From Flavobacterium araucananum (GTDB lineage Bacteria > Bacteroidota > Bacteroidia > Flavobacteriales > Flavobacteriaceae), in NCBI RefSeq assembly GCF_002222055.1, contig NZ_MUGS01000007.1:1-64000 (forward strand): a stretch of DNA of 64,000 nucleotides, given 5' to 3'. This document shows, one piece after another, positions 62,300-64,000 of the stretch. Each line of letters begins with the position of its first letter. The stretch's first letter is position 1. Under the pieces are notes generated by a model, which saw only the letters and a list, made by a program, of their open reading frames with translations, did not search any database and was not told where the DNA came from. Both the position numbers and the translations under genes were made by a program.

Positions 62300-64000
62300 T
62301 TACCGTATAATCATTACTTTTTTTACTTTGGTTTCGCCACCATCCTGTGCCGAAATAAAAATCATGTATACTCCTGATGCCACTTTATATCTTCCAAATG
62401 CAGTTGTATCCCATTCTATTGTCCCTCCTTCTGAAGTAGTTTCATAAACAAGATTCCCTTCTATATCCGTAATTTTAATATTTGCTTTGTTTAATAAACC
62501 GGCAACTTTTACGGTTCCGGTAAATCCAGGACGAACCGGATTTGGGTAAACATATACATTATTCAAATCTTCATTTGCACTTGTAGAGGTTCCTTTAAAA
62601 GAAATTAATCCTTTGTCTGTAGCAATAAAAACTTCTCCTGTTGTGCTGTCAATATCAATATCATTTATCGTATTGCTAGGCAGCGGCGAATTGTTTATGG
62701 TAAAATGATATTTTGTTTCCTGCCCGTTAGGCGAAACCAGAAATACTCCGGAATCTGCTGTTGCAATCCATTTATTGTTTGAACCATCGACCACGATATC
62801 TGTAATAAATTGTTCGTACAATAGTTCCTGAGCCAAACCGTCTTCGACAATAATAATTGGTTTTGTAGCTAATTGATTGTCTGTTTGAAAACTATTTACA
62901 TTAGACAAAACTCTTAATCCTTTTGTAGTTCCTATCCAGAGCTGATTATTATTATCCGGAGTAGCCACACGTGCATCAACTACAGGAAGATTTCCTGCAT
63001 CTGCTCCTATTGTAATTTTTTTAAAAACATTTCCTTTTTCATTAAACCCTACAATACCATTATTAAATGTAGCAATCCATTTTGTTCCATTTTTATCGAT
63101 CGACATTCTTCCAAAAGGACAACTCGGAATATCGACTATGATTGACTCTGTCGAAAAAACCTGCCAGTCTCCATTAGGCTTCAGCATTTTTATCCCGTTA
63201 TCGACCAGACTATTGTTCATCCATAAATTACCTGATTTATCAAACACCATCCCATTGACCCATACATCCTGCGTTTTAGGCACTGCCTGCAATGAACTAT
63301 TTGCTGTTCCGTAAAGATAAGTGGGTACATCGTTTTCTACTTTTAACAAACCGGTATCAAACGAACCTATATAAACTTTTTTCTCATTTGCAGGATCAAC
63401 AGCAATTCGTATTAAAGATTTTGCACCCAAAACTTTCTCGTAAGGAACATTGAGCCATTTATTGTTGCTAAACTTACTTATCCCGTAACTCTTTTTAGGA
63501 TATGGATTATAAACCCCTGAATAATCTCCATAAACGGTCCATAATGAAGTTGCCGTAGCCTGAAGCGCAAAAACATTATTTCTGGAAGGGCCGCTTGGGG
63601 TATTATTTTCAAAAGTCGAAGAACTTGATAACGTCGAAGAAAACAAACCGTTATCTTTTGTACCAATATAAAGCAAATCACCAATAGCTGTTGCACAGCT
63701 AAAGTTTACAGAATTATCCTTGACCTGAGTATTGGTAATCTGACGGTTTAAAATCATTTGATTATTATAAACAAAAACCGTATTTGATGTTGTAATAAAT
63801 AAGTTATGATTGACGGCACGCATATCTTTTGCTGCTTGCGGTAGTTGCAAAAAACCAACAAATGTATTCGAATTATACCTGTTGATATATCCGCTCGAAT
63901 TTATTGCAATAAGTTCTGTGTCTAATGTTTCTACACTGGACCAATCTCCTGAATTGACTACGACCCATTGATTAAAATCGATCAGATTTGCATTGGTACT
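62300..64000 (-). CDS. PorZ-like beta-propeller protein with T9SS sorting domain, 5' end outside window
   Basis: The frame remains open to base 64000, so the N-terminus is missing; the TTG at 63850 is internal. The visible 567 residues contain two propeller-like regions with LWIGTTKGLRVLSN, NKWIATADSGVFLVSPNG and EVFIATDKGLISF. They are followed by VYVYPNPVRPGFTG and the type A sorting domain ending KKVMIIR. This layout matches PorZ, which helps attach T9SS cargo to anionic LPS at the cell surface. Assignment to PorZ rather than another propeller cargo is likely but not proven. Confidence 0.8.
   Translation of the reverse strand, partial: STNANLIDFNQWVVVNSGDWSSVETLDTELIAINSSGYINRYNSNTFVGFLQLPQAAKDMRAVNHNLFITTSNTVFVYNNQMILNRQITNTQVKDNSVNFSCATAIGDLLYIGTKDNGLFSSTLSSSSTFENNTPSGPSRNNVFALQATATSLWTVYGDYSGVYNPYPKKSYGISKFSNNKWLNVPYEKVLGAKSLIRIAVDPANEKKVYIGSFDTGLLKVENDVPTYLYGTANSSLQAVPKTQDVWVNGMVFDKSGNLWMNNSLVDNGIKMLKPNGDWQVFSTESIIVDIPSCPFGRMSIDKNGTKWIATFNNGIVGFNEKGNVFKKITIGADAGNLPVVDARVATPDNNNQLWIGTTKGLRVLSNVNSFQTDNQLATKPIIIVEDGLAQELLYEQFITDIVVDGSNNKWIATADSGVFLVSPNGQETKYHFTINNSPLPSNTINDIDIDSTTGEVFIATDKGLISFKGTSTSANEDLNNVYVYPNPVRPGFTGTVKVAGLLNKANIKITDIEGNLVYETTSEGGTIEWDTTAFGRYKVASGVYMIFISAQDGGETKVKKVMIIR

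Overview
The window is chromosomal DNA from a member of the Flavobacteriaceae, most likely the genus Flavobacterium. The evidence is the low GC content, TAnnTTTG -7 promoter elements instead of sigma70 boxes, a SusC/SusD pair, a type IX secretion (T9SS) C-terminal sorting domain, an OmpA protein with thrombospondin type 3 repeats, and a class B succinate dehydrogenase. No rRNA, CRISPR array, phage or complete insertion sequence was seen. There is one tRNA (anticodon CAT).

Layout. 1-2640: accessory left edge with a truncated membrane protein, gene debris, and an MqsR/Panacea-type toxin-antitoxin locus whose toxin gene carries a frameshift. 2637-9256: tRNA, methylmalonyl-CoA epimerase, two overlapping envelope genes of unknown function, an Ig-like lipoprotein and an omega-amidase. 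9386-24303: a catabolic locus with susCD, a GntP permease, RidA, a KDG-type kinase, KDPG aldolase, a D-threonine aldolase/D-serine dehydratase family enzyme, an M19 dipeptidase, a DeoR regulator and a secreted GH20 hexosaminidase. The same operator-like motif (TGCA-N7-TGCA/G) lies in front of susC, deoR and the GH20 gene, so these promoters probably form one regulon. 24357-30646: a secreted protein, sdhCAB and HMG-CoA synthase. 30917-36560: an accessory stretch with a LytTR regulator, a beta-helix protein, an acetyltransferase, and two tandem copies of an XRE gene with a decayed gene between them. 36774-64000: mostly housekeeping genes (pepP, an alpha/beta hydrolase, AddAB-like helicase and nuclease genes, ompA, kbl, lspA, a DksA-like gene, ileS, recO, an acyltransferase and a porZ-like gene that runs off the right edge).

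The best candidate for an undescribed system is a module present twice: a small Lys-rich protein encoded divergently from two tandem small proteins that resemble the Roadblock/LC7 fold (39178-40326 and 50948-52113). The second copy sits between lspA and the ileS-dksA-like pair. The two B proteins are about two-thirds identical. No Ras-like GTPase gene is nearby.

Other notable features are a pair of 144-bp MITE-like elements in opposite orientation around the GntP-RidA genes, several families of dispersed palindromes, apparently leaderless promoters for both XRE copies, and a small membrane ORF directly behind the addB-like stop codon with no standard start codon for its full length.
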